A stretch of DNA of 64,000 bases from Flavonifractor sp. An92 (GCF_002159175.1 NZ_NFGZ01000010.1:55211-119210); one strand, 5' to 3'; positions 21,701 through 30,962 are shown, counted from the first letter of the stretch. Program-made: numbers and translations. The notes: generated from the sequence alone by a model not told the origin.

Positions 21701-23395
21701 TTACTTCTTGCGGCCCTCGCTCCACCAGCGGTTGATGCCGGAGAGGATGCCCTTGAGGGGGGCCAGGTTGATGTTGTGGCTCATGCCGACGCCGAACCAA
21801 TCCCGGCCGTCCTCGTCCTTGAGGTGGATGTAGGCCACAGCCTGGGAGTCGGAGCCCTGCTTGATGGCGTGCTCCTTGTAGTCGATGAAGGTGAAGTGGT
21901 CCATCTTCTGGCCGTGGATGGCGTTGAAGAAGGCGTCGATGGGGCCGTTGCCGGAGCCCTGGACCTGGAACACGGTCTCCTTGTGGCGGATGGTGCCGGC
22001 GAAGGTGACGTGGGAGTGGCCCTCCTCGTCGGTGAACTCGGCGAAGGAGTGGCGCACCAGCTGGTAGGGAGCGGTGGCGTCGATGTACTCGTGCTTGAAG
22101 AGCTCATAGATGCGCTCGGGCTTGAGCTCGGTGCCCACCCGGTCGGTCTCCACCTGGACGATGTGGCCGAACTCGGGGTGCATGGCCTTGGGCAGGTCGA
22201 AGCCGAAGGAGTGCTGCATGACGAAGGCGGCGCCGCCCTTGCCGGACTGGGAGTTGATGCGGATGATGGGCTCGTACTGGCGGCCCACATCGGCGGGGTC
22301 GATGGGCAGGTAGGGGATCTCCCAGTAGGGGGAGTGGCTCTCCTCCATGTAGCGGGTGCCCTTGTTGATGGCGTCCTGGTGGGAGCCGGAGAAGGCGGTA
22401 AAGACCAGCTCACCGGCGTAGGGCTGCCGCTCGCCCACCTTCATCTTGGTGCAGCGCTCGTACATGTCCCGGATCTGGTTGATGTTGGAGAAGTCCAGCT
22501 CGGGGTCCACGCCCTGGGTGTACATGTTCAGGGCCAGGGTGATCATGTCCACGTTGCCGGTGCGCTCGCCGTTGCCGAAGAGGGTGGCCTCGATGCGCTC
22601 GGCGCCGGCCAGCAGGCCCATCTCGGCGGTGGCCACGCCGCAGCCCCGGTCGTTGTGGGGGTGGAGGGAGATGATGGCGCAGTCCCGGCTGGGGAGCTTG
22701 CGGATGAAGTACTCGATCTCATCGGCAAAGTAGTTGGGCATGCAGTTCTCCACGGTGGTGGGGAGGTTGAGGATGACCTTCCGCTCGGGGGTGGCGTGGA
22801 GGTGCTCCAGCACGGCCTGGCAGATCTCCACGGCGTAGTCCATCTCGGTGCCCATGAAGGACTCAGGGGAGTACTCAAAGCGCAGATTCATGCCCTCTTC
22901 CAGCATGGGCTGGCTCATCTCGTAGATGAGGTCGGCGGCGTCGGTGGCGATCTGGGTGATGCCCGCCATGTCCATGTGGAACACCACCTTCCGCTGGAGG
23001 GTGGAGGTGGAGTTGTAGAAGTGGAGGATGACGTTCTTGGCACCGCGGATGGCCTCGAAGGTCTTTTTGATGAGGTGAGGCCGGGCCTGGACCAGCACCT
23101 GGATGGTCACGTCGTCGGGGATGTGGCCGCCCTCGATGAGCTCCCGGCAGATCTCATATTCGGTCTCGCTGGCGGAGGGGAAGCCGATCTCGATCTCCTT
23201 CACGCCGATGTCCAGCAGAGTGTGGAAGTACTCCAGCTTCTCCTGCAGGTTCATGGGGTCCACCAGGGCCTGGTTGCCGTCCCGCAGGTCCACCGAGCAC
23301 CACACCGGGGCCTTGGTGATCTGCTTGTCCGGCCAGGTGCGGTCGCTGAGGGGGATGGGCTGGAAGGGGATGTACTTCTCATAAGATGCGTTCAT
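21701..23395 (-). CDS. leuA: LeuA, 2-isopropylmalate synthase
   Basis: Cytoplasmic enzyme joining acetyl-CoA and 2-ketoisovalerate in leucine synthesis. The 564-aa product is the long LeuA2 type. It has a TIM barrel with CSVDLRDGNQALVDPMNLQ, GFPSASETEYEI, SLHPHNDRGCGVA and FGNGERTGNVD, then a linker and a C-terminal LeuA dimer/regulatory domain (TFAGTIRHKETVFQVQGSGN). The N-terminus with FQPIPLSDRTWPDKQI is typical of this branch. ATG at 23395 follows AGGAGG. It is preceded by a leucine T-box leader, so expression rises when leucyl-tRNA is uncharged. It is monocistronic here. Confidence 0.97.
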   Translation of the reverse strand: MNASYEKYIPFQPIPLSDRTWPDKQITKAPVWCSVDLRDGNQALVDPMNLQEKLEYFHTLLDIGVKEIEIGFPSASETEYEICRELIEGGHIPDDVTIQVLVQARPHLIKKTFEAIRGAKNVILHFYNSTSTLQRKVVFHMDMAGITQIATDAADLIYEMSQPMLEEGMNLRFEYSPESFMGTEMDYAVEICQAVLEHLHATPERKVILNLPTTVENCMPNYFADEIEYFIRKLPSRDCAIISLHPHNDRGCGVATAEMGLLAGAERIEATLFGNGERTGNVDMITLALNMYTQGVDPELDFSNINQIRDMYERCTKMKVGERQPYAGELVFTAFSGSHQDAINKGTRYMEESHSPYWEIPYLPIDPADVGRQYEPIIRINSQSGKGGAAFVMQHSFGFDLPKAMHPEFGHIVQVETDRVGTELKPERIYELFKHEYIDATAPYQLVRHSFAEFTDEEGHSHVTFAGTIRHKETVFQVQGSGNGPIDAFFNAIHGQKMDHFTFIDYKEHAIKQGSDSQAVAYIHLKDEDGRDWFGVGMSHNINLAPLKGILSGINRWWSEGRKK

Positions 23396-23430
23396 GTGAA
23401 ACTCCTCCTGTCAAATGGGCCAGGGGTATG

Positions 23431-23462
23431 AAAAAAGCCCCTGACCGAGTTCGGTCAGGGGC
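23431..23462 (-). terminator. T-box terminator before leuA
   Basis: An 11-bp stem GCCCCTGACCG (minus strand) pairs across a short loop and is followed by TTTTTTC. It is the default OFF structure of the leader, 35 bases before the leuA start. Confidence 0.94.
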
Positions 23463-23691
23463 GTAAAAAGCTTACGCGGTACCACCCTGGTTCCGCCCGC
23501 CGTCGCCGCCGGGCGCTCAAGGCCTCCAACAAGGCCACGGCCGATAACGGGGCCAGCCGTCCCGCCCTGGATCGCTCCTCAGGCAGGCCGCTCCGGGACC
23601 AGTATCCGCGCCGCCGCCGCGCCGGTTCGCACCAACCACCGGTTCTCTGAGCGGGACAAACGCGTTTTTTCCCTTCATCGCAGTTTGATTG
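23431..23691 (-). ncRNA. T-box leader (leucine) upstream of leuA
   Basis: On the minus strand the T-box core GGGTGGTACCGCG lies at 23487-23475, followed by the terminator. Stem I begins near 23670 with GCGATGAAGGG and has CAGAGAACCGG and a GGTGCGAACCGG apical motif. CTG at 23602-23600, nine bases before GGAG as in the usual layout, is the likely specifier and is a leucine codon. Uncharged tRNA-Leu would pair with the specifier and with TGG of the T-box and prevent termination. Confidence 0.94.
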
Positions 23692-23697
23692 GAACAT

Positions 23698-23726
23698 ATT
23701 ATACCCACGGGTCTTGCATTTGTCAA
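23698..23726 (-). promoter_or_regulatory. SigA promoter of leuA
   Basis: Perfect consensus on the minus strand: -35 TTGACA (23726-23721), a 17-base spacer, -10 TATAAT (23703-23698). The predicted start is near 23691. Confidence 0.95.
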
Positions 23727-23740
23727 GTGGGGAAACGAAA

Positions 23741-23917
23741 GGCAGGCCGTGACGGGGGAGTCACGGCCTGCCGGCTGGGGAGAAGGGAAACAGCGGCGAA
23801 AACAGCCTTTCGGGGGAAAGCGCGGCTTTCGCCGTGATAAAAAGACAGACCCGGGAAGTGATCGGACTTTTTATCCATGGGGCAGAGGACCGCCTCCGAG
23901 CGGCCTCTCTGGAAGGC
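23741..23917 (-). ncRNA. Candidate structured small RNA
   Basis: A promoter-like element directly upstream is followed on the minus strand by four consecutive stem-loops: about 23912-23881 (GAGAGGCCGC-type stem), 23875-23836 (GATAAAAAG with CTTTTTATC), 23833-23795 (GGCGAAA with TTTCGCC and an inner stem), and a perfect 12-bp hairpin at 23772-23741 followed by TTTCGTTT. Length is about 177 bases. A frame of 76 codons overlaps it but has no ribosome site. It fits none of the standard RNA families I can check by eye (6S, SRP, tmRNA, common riboswitches). Confidence 0.55.
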
Positions 23918-23923
23918 ATCTTT

Positions 23924-23953
23924 ATCATACCACGGCGGCGCGGAAAAATCCAA
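23924..23953 (-). promoter_or_regulatory. Possible promoter of the candidate RNA
   Basis: Minus strand: -35-like TTGGAT (23953-23948), 18 bases, extended -10 TGGTATGAT with TATGAT at 23929-23924. From 23954 to 24170 the sequence is AT-rich and I see no gene or clear structure. Confidence 0.55.
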
Positions 23954-24170
23954 TCTTATTTATTGATAATCGCCGAGTATAGTCATAGATAGGATCAATA
24001 AAGAAAAGGGAACCTAAGGGACGGCCAATTTCGATTTAAGGCGCATCGTAAATCAAAAATGAGTACGGTCCGATACAGAAAACCGGGACTTAGCTGGATG
24101 CACTTGGCATTTAAACGAAACAGTTTTGTAGAAATTGCAAAAAGAACACAGAATTGAAAGCGAAATTTAT

Positions 24171-24199
24171 TTGCTTTATGCTTAGGATGGTGCTAAAAT
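24171..24199 (+). promoter_or_regulatory. Promoter of the oxaloacetate decarboxylase operon
   Basis: -35 TTGCTT (24171-24176), a 17-base spacer, and -10 TAAAAT (24194-24199) with a TG extension. The predicted leader of about 93 bases (24206-24298) contains no structure I can name. Confidence 0.75.
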
Positions 24200-24298
24200 A
24201 GGGGCACGAAAGACTGGGGAGTTTTGCCTCGCCCTGCTGCGGACCCGAGTTTTCCGAACTCTAGTGAGAAGAGAGTATCTTGAAGGAGTGAAGCGATC

Positions 24299-25687
24299 TT
24301 GAAGAAACTGGACATCACAGAAACCGTACTGCGCGACGCGAACCAATCACTCATGGCCACCCGGCTGCCCATCACCGACTTTGAGGACATTCTGGACACC
24401 ATGGACCAGGCGGGCTACCATTCGGTAGAGTGCTGGGGCGGCGCCACGTTCGACTCCTGCCTGCGGTACCTGGGGGAGGACCCCTGGGAGCGCCTGTGCA
24501 CCATCAAGTCCCATCTGAAGCACACCAAGCTCCAGATGCTCCTGCGCGGCCAGAACCTGCTGGGCTACCACCACTACTCCGACGACACGGTGCGCCGCTT
24601 CGTCCGCGCCTCGGTGGAGAACGGCATGGACATCATCCGCATCTTCGACGCCCTCAACGACCTGCGCAACATCCGCACCGCCGTGGATGAGTGCCTGAAG
24701 GCCGGCGCCGAGGCTCAGGGCACCATCTGCTACACCCTCTCTCCCATCCACAACCTGGAGGCCTATGTGGCCCTGGGCAAGGAGATCGAGTCCATGGGCT
24801 GCCAGTCCCTGTGCATCAAGGATATGGCGGGCATCATGAGCCCCCAGGAGTGCTACGACCTCATCACCGCGCTGAAGAAGGGCGGTGTGAAGATCCCCAT
24901 CTACGTCCACACCCACGCCACCACCGGCCTGGGCTACATGACCCTGCTGAAGGCCGCCGAGGCCGGCGCCGCCGGCATCGACACCGCCACCTCCTGCTTC
25001 TCCGGCGGCACCAGCCAGCCCACCACCGAGTCCATGGTCTACGCCCTGAGCCAGATGGGCTTTGACTGCGGCGTGAAGTACGACGTACTCAAGAAGGTCA
25101 ACGACTTCTTCGTGCCGGTCCAGAAGAAGTTCGTGGAGAAGGGCACCTTCGACCCCTACGTCCTCTCGGTGAAGGCCGACGCCCTGACCTACCAGATCCC
25201 CGGCGGCATGCTGTCCAACCTGGTGGCCCAGCTGAAGGCCCAGAACGCCATCGACCGCCTGGACGAGGTGCTGGCCGAGACCCCCAAGGTCCGGGCCGAC
25301 CTGGGCTATCCGCCCCTGGTGACCCCCATGAGCCAGATGGTGGGCGTGCAGGCCACCGTGAACGTGCTCCTGGGCGAGCGCTACAAGAACATCGGCAAGG
25401 AGGTCAAGGCCTACATCCGCGGCGAGTACGGCACCCCTCCCGGCAAGATCGACCCCGAGCTGGTGAAGAAGGTGCTGGGCGACGAGTCCCCCATCACCGG
25501 TCGCTACGCCGAGACCCTGGCGCCCGAGTTCGAGCAGGCCAAGAAGGAGCTGGGCAGCCGCGCCCAGTCCGATCTGGATGTGCTCTCCTACATCGCCTTC
25601 CCCCAGCAGGCCGAGCAGTTCTTTGAGCAGCGCGAGCTGAAGAAGGCCGTCAAGGCCACCTACACCATCAAGGAGGTGCGGGAATGA
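24299..25687 (+). CDS. oadA: Oxaloacetate decarboxylase alpha subunit (carboxyltransferase)
   Basis: A 462-aa cytoplasmic subunit moving the carboxyl group of oxaloacetate to biotin. TTG at 24299 is the start, with GAAGGAG 10 bases upstream. Hallmarks are TETVLRDANQSLMATRL, the TIM-barrel metal motif IYVHTHATTGLGYM, and the catalytic Lys region CIKDMAGIMSPQ. The C-terminal PYC_OADA domain is present, but no biotinyl domain; the carrier is a separate gene downstream. It overlaps the next start by 4 bases (ATGA). Together with the gamma-like, carrier and beta subunits it forms a Na+-pumping decarboxylase. Confidence 0.95.
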   Translation: MKKLDITETVLRDANQSLMATRLPITDFEDILDTMDQAGYHSVECWGGATFDSCLRYLGEDPWERLCTIKSHLKHTKLQMLLRGQNLLGYHHYSDDTVRRFVRASVENGMDIIRIFDALNDLRNIRTAVDECLKAGAEAQGTICYTLSPIHNLEAYVALGKEIESMGCQSLCIKDMAGIMSPQECYDLITALKKGGVKIPIYVHTHATTGLGYMTLLKAAEAGAAGIDTATSCFSGGTSQPTTESMVYALSQMGFDCGVKYDVLKKVNDFFVPVQKKFVEKGTFDPYVLSVKADALTYQIPGGMLSNLVAQLKAQNAIDRLDEVLAETPKVRADLGYPPLVTPMSQMVGVQATVNVLLGERYKNIGKEVKAYIRGEYGTPPGKIDPELVKKVLGDESPITGRYAETLAPEFEQAKKELGSRAQSDLDVLSYIAFPQQAEQFFEQRELKKAVKATYTIKEVRE

Positions 25688-26010
25688 TCTCTGTCACAAG
25701 CGCCCTCCTGGTGGCGCTCTCCGGCATGGTCATCGTCTTTCTGATGCTGGCCGTGCTGTGCGGCATGATCGTGGTCATCTCCAAGGTGGTGGCCGCGCTC
25801 ACCAAGAAGTCGGAGAGCGCCGCACCTGCGCCCACAGCGGCTCCCGCGCCTGCTCCTGCGGCTCCCGCTCCGGCGCCCGGCCCCTTCGGCGGCGAGGTGG
25901 CCCTCATCGATGTGGATGAAAAGACCGCCGCCTGCATCATGGCCATCGTGAGCCATGAGACCGGCATCCCGCTCTCTGAGCTGGTGTTCAAATCCATTAA
26001 AGCACTGTAA
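25684..26010 (+). CDS. oadG: Oxaloacetate decarboxylase gamma-like subunit (OadG)
   Basis: A 108-aa protein with one N-terminal transmembrane helix (LLVALSGMVIVFLMLAVLCG), an Ala/Pro-rich linker at about residues 46-66, and a C-terminal region conserved in this family (ALIDVDEKTAACIMAIVSHE). OadG anchors the alpha subunit to the membrane beta subunit and carries metal. Its start overlaps oadA by 4 bases, so translation is coupled. Confidence 0.9.
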   Translation: MISVTSALLVALSGMVIVFLMLAVLCGMIVVISKVVAALTKKSESAAPAPTAAPAPAPAAPAPAPGPFGGEVALIDVDEKTAACIMAIVSHETGIPLSELVFKSIKAL

Positions 26011-26024
26011 CGGGGGAAGGAACG

Positions 26025-26423
26025 ATGAAATATATTGTAACGCTCAACGGTAACCAGTACGAAGTCGAGGTGGAGAAGGGCCAGGCCACCGCGGTCTACA
26101 CCGGCCCCGCCCCGGCTGCGGCTCCTGCGCCTGCGCCCGCTCCGGCGGCCGCCCCGGCCCCTGTGGCTCCCGCCGCCGCGCCCGCCCCTGCCGCCGCTCC
26201 TGCCGGAGCCGGCGAGGCGGTGACCGCCCCCATGCCCGGCAACATCCTCCAGGTCAACTGCACCGCCGGTCAGGCGGTGAAGGCCGGCGACATCCTCTTC
26301 GTGCTGGAGGCCATGAAGATGGAGAACGAGATCTGCGCCCCCAAGGACGGCACCGTCACCGCGGTCATGACCACCAAGGGCTCCGTCGTGGAGACCGGCA
26401 CGCCGCTGTGCACCCTGGCATAA
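26025..26423 (+). CDS. Biotin carboxyl carrier subunit of the decarboxylase
   Basis: A 132-aa carrier. The N-terminal part ([19 protein letters not shown]) is a small beta domain, residues 28-62 are an Ala/Pro flexible arm, and the C-terminal biotinyl domain has the canonical EAMKMEN with the biotin-accepting Lys98. It shuttles the carboxyl group between OadA and the membrane OadB. In many relatives this domain is fused to OadA; here it is free. It lies 14 bases after oadG and 13 bases before oadB. Confidence 0.95.
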   Translation: MKYIVTLNGNQYEVEVEKGQATAVYTGPAPAAAPAPAPAPAAAPAPVAPAAAPAPAAAPAGAGEAVTAPMPGNILQVNCTAGQAVKAGDILFVLEAMKMENEICAPKDGTVTAVMTTKGSVVETGTPLCTLA

Positions 26424-26436
26424 GGGGGGCGGAACG

Positions 26437-27600
26437 ATGCTGGAATTCTCCTTCTTTGGTACGCTGGGGGACATCCTGGCCGGCTCCGGCTTCGCCGATT
26501 TTGCGCGGGACCCCCGCAGTCTCATCATGATCATCATCGCCTGTGTACTGCTGTACATGGGCATCGGGAAGAAGTTTGAGCCGTTGCTGCTGGTGCCCAT
26601 CGCCTTCGGCATCCTGATGGCCAACTTCCCCCTCACCGGCATCCTCAACCCGCCCGACGGCACCAACGTGGGCCTCTTCTGGGTGTTCTATCAGGGCGTG
26701 CAGTACGCCGTGTATCCCTCCATCATCTTCCTGGGCATCGGCGCCATGACCGACTTCGGTCCCCTCATCGCCCGGCCCTCGTCCCTGCTCCTGGGCGCGG
26801 CCGCCCAGCTGGGCATCTTCACCGCCTTCTTGCTGGCCCTGGCTCTGGGCTTTGACCCGGCCGTGGCCGCCGCCATCGGCGTCATCGGCGGCGCGGACGG
26901 CCCCACCGCCATTCTCACCGCCTCCAAGCTGGCGGCCAAGTACCTGCCGGCCATCGCCATCGCGGCCTACTCGTACATGGCCCTCATCCCGCTGATCCAG
27001 CCCCCCATCATGAAGCTCCTCACCACCGAGGAGGAGCGCAAGGTGAAGATGGAGCAGCTGCGCCCCGTGTCCAAGGCGGAGAAGATCATCTTCCCCATCG
27101 CGGTGGCCATCTTCGTCATCCTGCTCATCCCCGACACTGCCCCCCTCATCGGCATGCTGATGCTGGGCAACCTCTTCCGGGAGTGCGGCGTCACCGAGCG
27201 TCTGAGCGACACCGCCCAGAACAACCTCTGCAACATCGTCACCATCTTCCTGGGCCTCTCCGTGGGCTGCAAGGCCCAGGCCGAGACCTTCCTGACGGTG
27301 GAGACCATCAAGATCATCTTCCTGGGCCTCTTCGCCTTCATGCTGTCCACGGCTGGCGGCCTGCTCTTCGGCAAGGTGATGTATAAGCTCTCCGGCGGCA
27401 AGATCAACCCCCTCATCGGCTCCGCCGGCGTGTCCGCCGTGCCCATGGCCGCCCGTGTGTCCCAGGTGGAAGGCCAGAAGGCCAACCCCTCCAACTTCCT
27501 GCTCATGCACGCCATGGGCCCCAACGTGGCCGGTGTCATCGGCTCGGCTGTGGCCGCGGGCTTCATGATCAAGGTGTTCCAGCCCCTGGTGGGCGGCTAA
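26437..27600 (+). CDS. oadB: Oxaloacetate decarboxylase beta subunit (Na+ pump)
   Basis: A 387-aa integral membrane protein with about 9-11 helices. It decarboxylates carboxybiotin and pumps Na+ outward. Family signatures are visible: [43 protein letters not shown] (with the functional Asp region), and [11 protein letters not shown]. It completes the operon oadA-oadG-BCCP-oadB and ends in a strong terminator. The same beta family also serves glutaconyl-CoA and methylmalonyl-CoA decarboxylases, but the OadA-type alpha subunit here points to oxaloacetate. Confidence 0.95.
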   Translation: MLEFSFFGTLGDILAGSGFADFARDPRSLIMIIIACVLLYMGIGKKFEPLLLVPIAFGILMANFPLTGILNPPDGTNVGLFWVFYQGVQYAVYPSIIFLGIGAMTDFGPLIARPSSLLLGAAAQLGIFTAFLLALALGFDPAVAAAIGVIGGADGPTAILTASKLAAKYLPAIAIAAYSYMALIPLIQPPIMKLLTTEEERKVKMEQLRPVSKAEKIIFPIAVAIFVILLIPDTAPLIGMLMLGNLFRECGVTERLSDTAQNNLCNIVTIFLGLSVGCKAQAETFLTVETIKIIFLGLFAFMLSTAGGLLFGKVMYKLSGGKINPLIGSAGVSAVPMAARVSQVEGQKANPSNFLLMHAMGPNVAGVIGSAVAAGFMIKVFQPLVGG

Positions 27601-27619
27601 ACCCCGCAAATGGTATGAA

Positions 27620-27654
27620 AAAATCCCCGGACCAGATTGGTCCGGGGATTTTTG
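27620..27654 (+). terminator. Terminator of the oad operon
   Basis: A 13-bp stem AATCCCCGGACCA (27622-27634) pairs with 27638-27650 around a 3-base loop and is followed by TTTTTG. Confidence 0.93.
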
Positions 27655-27684
27655 TTTGCTCGATTGGCTAGGCGCTTCCGGGGA

Positions 27685-28063
27685 GCCCGGAGGACTTGCG
27701 CTCGCCGCGCGGGCCGCCTGCTCGGCGGGAGCACCGCTTTCTTTGCGAAGAAAGCGGTGGGAAAGAAAGCCCAGAGGGGGGATACCCCCCTCTGGACTCC
27801 CCCAAAGCGCATCCCGGCTTTCATTCTTCTGCGGCGGTATTTCCTTACTCTGGCGTGGCCAATTCCGGGCTTTCCGACTATCCGGAAAGCGTTGTACCCT
27901 GGCAATCGGGGCGGCCCCCTAAAGGCCGCCCTTTTGGAGGGGAGTGGAGAGGGGAACGAGAAGTTCCCCTCTCCTTCTTTTCTTTCCCCGGTTTCTTTTC
28001 GAGAAAAGAAATCGGGCGCTGTCCGCGCAGGACGCCTGTGCGGCGAGCACAAAACCTCCCGGC
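27685..28063 (-). repeat. Dispersed hairpin-rich repeat, copy A (inverted relative to copies B and C)
   Basis: About 379 bp, noncoding, matching the sequences at 33203-33585 and 53662-54046 in reverse orientation over almost its whole length. The ends form an imperfect 30-base terminal inverted repeat (24 of 30 positions by eye) around a GCTCGCCGC core. Inside are several perfect hairpins, for example CACCGCTTTCTTTG-type, CCAGAGGGGGG with TAT loop, and GGAGAGGGGAA. It fills the gap between oadB and the convergent gene ending at 28081. Reading frames inside are by-products of the repeat. Confidence 0.85.
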
Positions 28064-28080
28064 TTAGTCGGGCCGGATGT

Positions 28081-28491
28081 TTACAGCATCGCCTTCAACT
28101 CCTCCGCCCGGGCCCGCAGTGCCTCGGGGGAGGGGTAGTTGAGCTCCTCGCCCACAACAGCGTCGGCCTCGATGAGGGCCAGGTACAGCGGCCAGTGCCA
28201 CTTAAGGGCGGGATGGAGCACGGTGAGCAGCTCCTCCTTCACTTCCGCCAGCCGCTCCTCCGGGCGTTCGAACTCACTCTGTCCGTAGCGGTCCCGGTAC
28301 ACGTCCCGGCCCGAGAGGTAGCACGTCAGCGCCAGGGGGAGCTTTTCCTCCGGGACCAGCTGCCGCAGCAGCCCCTCAACGGCGGTCTTTTGGGCCGCGC
28401 CGTGGGGGAAGGAGGCCCGCTCATACTTTTCCATGCTGCGCTGGCGCTGCCGGGGGGTCTCAAAGGAGAACCAGGAGAATCGATGTCCCAT
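28081..28491 (-). CDS. Unknown 136-aa protein, DUF4125-like at most
   Basis: Start ATG at 28491 is chosen because GAGGAG lies upstream within the end of the preceding gene; longer frames begin inside that gene. The product (MGHRFSWFSFETPRQRQRSM...) is soluble, rich in Glu/Arg and Leu, mostly helical, with segments VPEEKLPLALTCYLSGRDVY and HPALKWHWPLYLALIEADAV. I do not recognise the family securely. It is translated 11 bases after the flavoprotein gene on the same strand, so probably in one operon, and ends beside repeat copy A. Confidence 0.7.
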   Translation of the reverse strand: MGHRFSWFSFETPRQRQRSMEKYERASFPHGAAQKTAVEGLLRQLVPEEKLPLALTCYLSGRDVYRDRYGQSEFERPEERLAEVKEELLTVLHPALKWHWPLYLALIEADAVVGEELNYPSPEALRARAEELKAML

Positions 28492-28502
28492 GGCGGCGCT
28501 CC

Positions 28503-29132
28503 TCAGCGGATGAAGTTGGTGCGGCTGTCCCGCTCGGCCTCGGGGGGCTGGATGCCCGCCTGAGCCCCGGCCTGGATGCAGGAGATGAGCCACACCAGAT
28601 TCCGGGCGGCGTTGCGCATGGTCTGGAGGCCCTCCTTGTCCTGGAGCACCTCTTCGGGGGCGTTGCCGTGGACCATGGGCCAGTAGGTGGAAGAGACCAC
28701 CGGCATCTGGTTGATGGTCAGGTGCTTCAGCACCGCGTCCAGAGAGGCGGTGGTGCCGGCCCGGCGGGCGGAGGCCACGGCGAAGCCGGGCTTGTGGGCG
28801 AAGGCGGTCTTATCCGCATAGAAGGCGCGGTCCAGGGCAGACAGGAGCCGTCCGGAGGGGTGGGCGTAGTACACGGGGGTGCCGAACACGAAGCCGTCGG
28901 CCTCCCGGGCCTTGCGGATGAGGTCGTTGACTACGTCGTCGTCAAAGACGCACTGGCCGTCGCCCTTCCGGGCGCAGCCGCCGCAGCCGATGCAGTCCCG
29001 CAGGGGGTCGCCCCCCAGCTGGAAGAGCTCCCACTCCGCGCCGCACGCCTCCAGGGTGTGGGCCACCTCCATGAGCGCGGTGTAAGTACAGCCCATCAGG
29101 TGGGCGCTGGAATTGACCAACAGAATCTTCAT
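28503..29132 (-). CDS. Iron-sulfur flavoprotein/NADPH-dependent FMN reductase family
   Basis: A 209-aa flavodoxin-fold protein from ATG 29132 (TTGGAGG upstream). The FMN-binding start MKILLVNSSAHLMGCTYTAL is followed by a Cys motif CIGCGGCARKGDGQC at about residues 47-61, which in iron-sulfur flavoproteins holds a 4Fe-4S cluster, and then FGTPVYYAHPSG for the flavin. Such proteins shuttle electrons or reduce quinones and nitro compounds in anaerobes. A second protein of the same type is encoded at 36158-36688. Partner enzymes are unknown. Confidence 0.85.
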   Translation of the reverse strand: MKILLVNSSAHLMGCTYTALMEVAHTLEACGAEWELFQLGGDPLRDCIGCGGCARKGDGQCVFDDDVVNDLIRKAREADGFVFGTPVYYAHPSGRLLSALDRAFYADKTAFAHKPGFAVASARRAGTTASLDAVLKHLTINQMPVVSSTYWPMVHGNAPEEVLQDKEGLQTMRNAARNLVWLISCIQAGAQAGIQPPEAERDSRTNFIR

Positions 29133-29201
29133 AGCGGAAACCTCCAAGAGAGAAAGATAAGAACAGTTTAGCACTCCGGGGGCAAAAATACAACTGCCTG
29201 G

Positions 29202-29247
29202 AAAAAACCGGGACACAGCAGGAGGGAGGTTCCTGCTGTGTCCCGGC
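29202..29247 (-). terminator. Terminator of pyrG
   Basis: A 16-bp stem CCGGGACACAGCAGGA (minus strand) with a 7-base loop and complement is followed by TTTTTTCC. It ends 6 bases after the pyrG stop. Confidence 0.94.
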
Positions 29248-29252
29248 GCTGG

Positions 29253-30884
29253 TTACGGCCGGTCCGAGAGGGGGGCGGACCGAGCCTGGAGGTCCGCCGC
29301 AGCGGCGACGAACTCCCGAAACAGGGGGTGGGGGCGATTGGGGCGGCTCTTGAATTCCGGATGGTACTGCACCCCAACGCAGAAGGGGTGGCCCGTCAGT
29401 TCCACCGCCTCCACCAGCCGCCCGTCGGGGGAGAGACCGCTCAGGACCAGCCCAGCCCCCTGGAGGGCGGTCCGGAAGGAGTTGTTGAATTCATAGCGGT
29501 GCCGGTGGCGCTCCGCGATGAGCGCCGTGCCATAGCACCGCTCCAGGGTGGTGCCCGGCTGCACGCAGCAGGGATAGCTGCCCAGGCGCAGGGTGCCGCC
29601 CTTGTCGATGTCGGCGCTCTGGCCGGGCATGAAGTCGATCACTTTGTGGGTACACATGGGGTCGAACTCACCGGAGTCGGCGTCGGGGAGCCCGGCCACG
29701 TGGCGGGCGAACTCGATGACCGCGATCTGCATGCCCAGGCAGATGCCGAGGTAGGGGATCTTCTGCTCCCGGGCGTAGCGGGCGGCGGAGATCATGCCGG
29801 GGATGCCCCGGTCACCAAAGCCGCCGGGGACCAGGATGCCGTCCAGTCCGGCCAGGATCTCCGGGGCGTTTTCATCGGTGATCGTCCCGGAGTCGATCCA
29901 GCGGATGTCCACCCGGCGGGAGAGAGCATATCCGGCGTGGCGCAGGGCCTCAGCCACCGAGAGGTAGGCGTCGTGAAGCTGAACGTACTTGCCCACCAGG
30001 CCGATGGTAACGGTTTCCCGGGTACTCTGGATGCGCTGGACCAGGTCGTTCCACTCGGTGAGGTCAGGCTGGGGAGCGTCGATGCCCAGCTCCCGGCACA
30101 CCACATTGGAGAAGCCCGCCTTCTCCAGCATGAGGGGGGCCTCGTAGAGGGTGGGGAGGGTGACATTTTCGATGACACAGTCGGGTTTCACGTTGCAGAA
30201 CCCGGCGATCTTTTCAAAAATGGTGGGGTCGGTGATGGGCTCGTCGCACCGCAGGACGATGAGGTCGGGGGAGATGCCGAAGCCCTGCAACTCCTTCACC
30301 GAGTGCTGGGTGGGCTTGGACTTGTGCTCGCCGGAGGCCTTCAGGTAGGGCACCAGGGTCACATGGATATACAGGGCGTTCTCCCGGCCCACCTCGTGAC
30401 CCACCTGGCGGATGGCCTCCAGAAAGGGCTGGCTCTCGATGTCGCCGGTGGTGCCGCCGATCTCGGTGATGACCACGTCGGCCTCGGTCTTTTGGCCCAC
30501 GGCGTAGATGAAGCGCTTGATCTCGTCGGTGATGTGGGGGATGGTCTGCACCGTCTTGCCCAGGTACTCGCCCCGGCGCTCCTTGGCCAGCACGTTGGCG
30601 TACACCCGCCCGGTGGTCAGGTTGGAGAACTGATTCAGGTTTTCGTCGATGAAGCGCTCATAGTGGCCCAGGTCCAGGTCGGTCTCGGCGCCGTCCTCGG
30701 TGACGAACACCTCCCCGTGCTGGTAGGGGCTCATGGTGCCCGGGTCCACATTGATATAGGGGTCCAGCTTCTGGGCGGCCACCTTCAGGCCCCGCGCCTT
30801 CAAAAGCCGCCCCAGCGAAGCGGCGGTGATGCCCTTGCCCAGGCCGGACACCACGCCGCCGGTCACGAAAATATACTTGGTCAT
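29253..30884 (-). CDS. pyrG: PyrG, CTP synthase
   Basis: Cytoplasmic enzyme aminating UTP to CTP with glutamine and ATP. ATG 30884 (GGAGG 5-6 bases upstream) gives 543 aa. The synthase domain starts [19 protein letters not shown] and holds [20 protein letters not shown] and [13 protein letters not shown]. The C-terminal class I glutamine amidotransferase has the oxyanion region [11 protein letters not shown], the catalytic Cys in YLGICLGMQ and the His/Glu pair in [10 protein letters not shown]. It has its own promoter and an attenuator-like hairpin in its leader. Confidence 0.98.
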   Translation of the reverse strand: MTKYIFVTGGVVSGLGKGITAASLGRLLKARGLKVAAQKLDPYINVDPGTMSPYQHGEVFVTEDGAETDLDLGHYERFIDENLNQFSNLTTGRVYANVLAKERRGEYLGKTVQTIPHITDEIKRFIYAVGQKTEADVVITEIGGTTGDIESQPFLEAIRQVGHEVGRENALYIHVTLVPYLKASGEHKSKPTQHSVKELQGFGISPDLIVLRCDEPITDPTIFEKIAGFCNVKPDCVIENVTLPTLYEAPLMLEKAGFSNVVCRELGIDAPQPDLTEWNDLVQRIQSTRETVTIGLVGKYVQLHDAYLSVAEALRHAGYALSRRVDIRWIDSGTITDENAPEILAGLDGILVPGGFGDRGIPGMISAARYAREQKIPYLGICLGMQIAVIEFARHVAGLPDADSGEFDPMCTHKVIDFMPGQSADIDKGGTLRLGSYPCCVQPGTTLERCYGTALIAERHRHRYEFNNSFRTALQGAGLVLSGLSPDGRLVEAVELTGHPFCVGVQYHPEFKSRPNRPHPLFREFVAAAADLQARSAPLSDRP

Positions 30885-30962
30885 ACTGCCTCCTTGTCCC
30901 GCGCAACAGGCCGTTTTCTCCAGCTTTCCCGCGGAAAACGGCCATAATACACCCCGGAACAC

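Noticed and set aside
23723..23953. 76-codon frame on the minus strand in the leuA-oadA gap
   Set aside because: No ribosome site, and it overlaps the four stem-loops of the candidate RNA, which explain the sequence better.
27637..28563. Open frames inside the repeat copies (also at 33236-33603 and 53582-54172)
   Set aside because: The same translated words recur in all three copies because the DNA is repeated; no ribosome sites, and the frames run across perfect hairpins.
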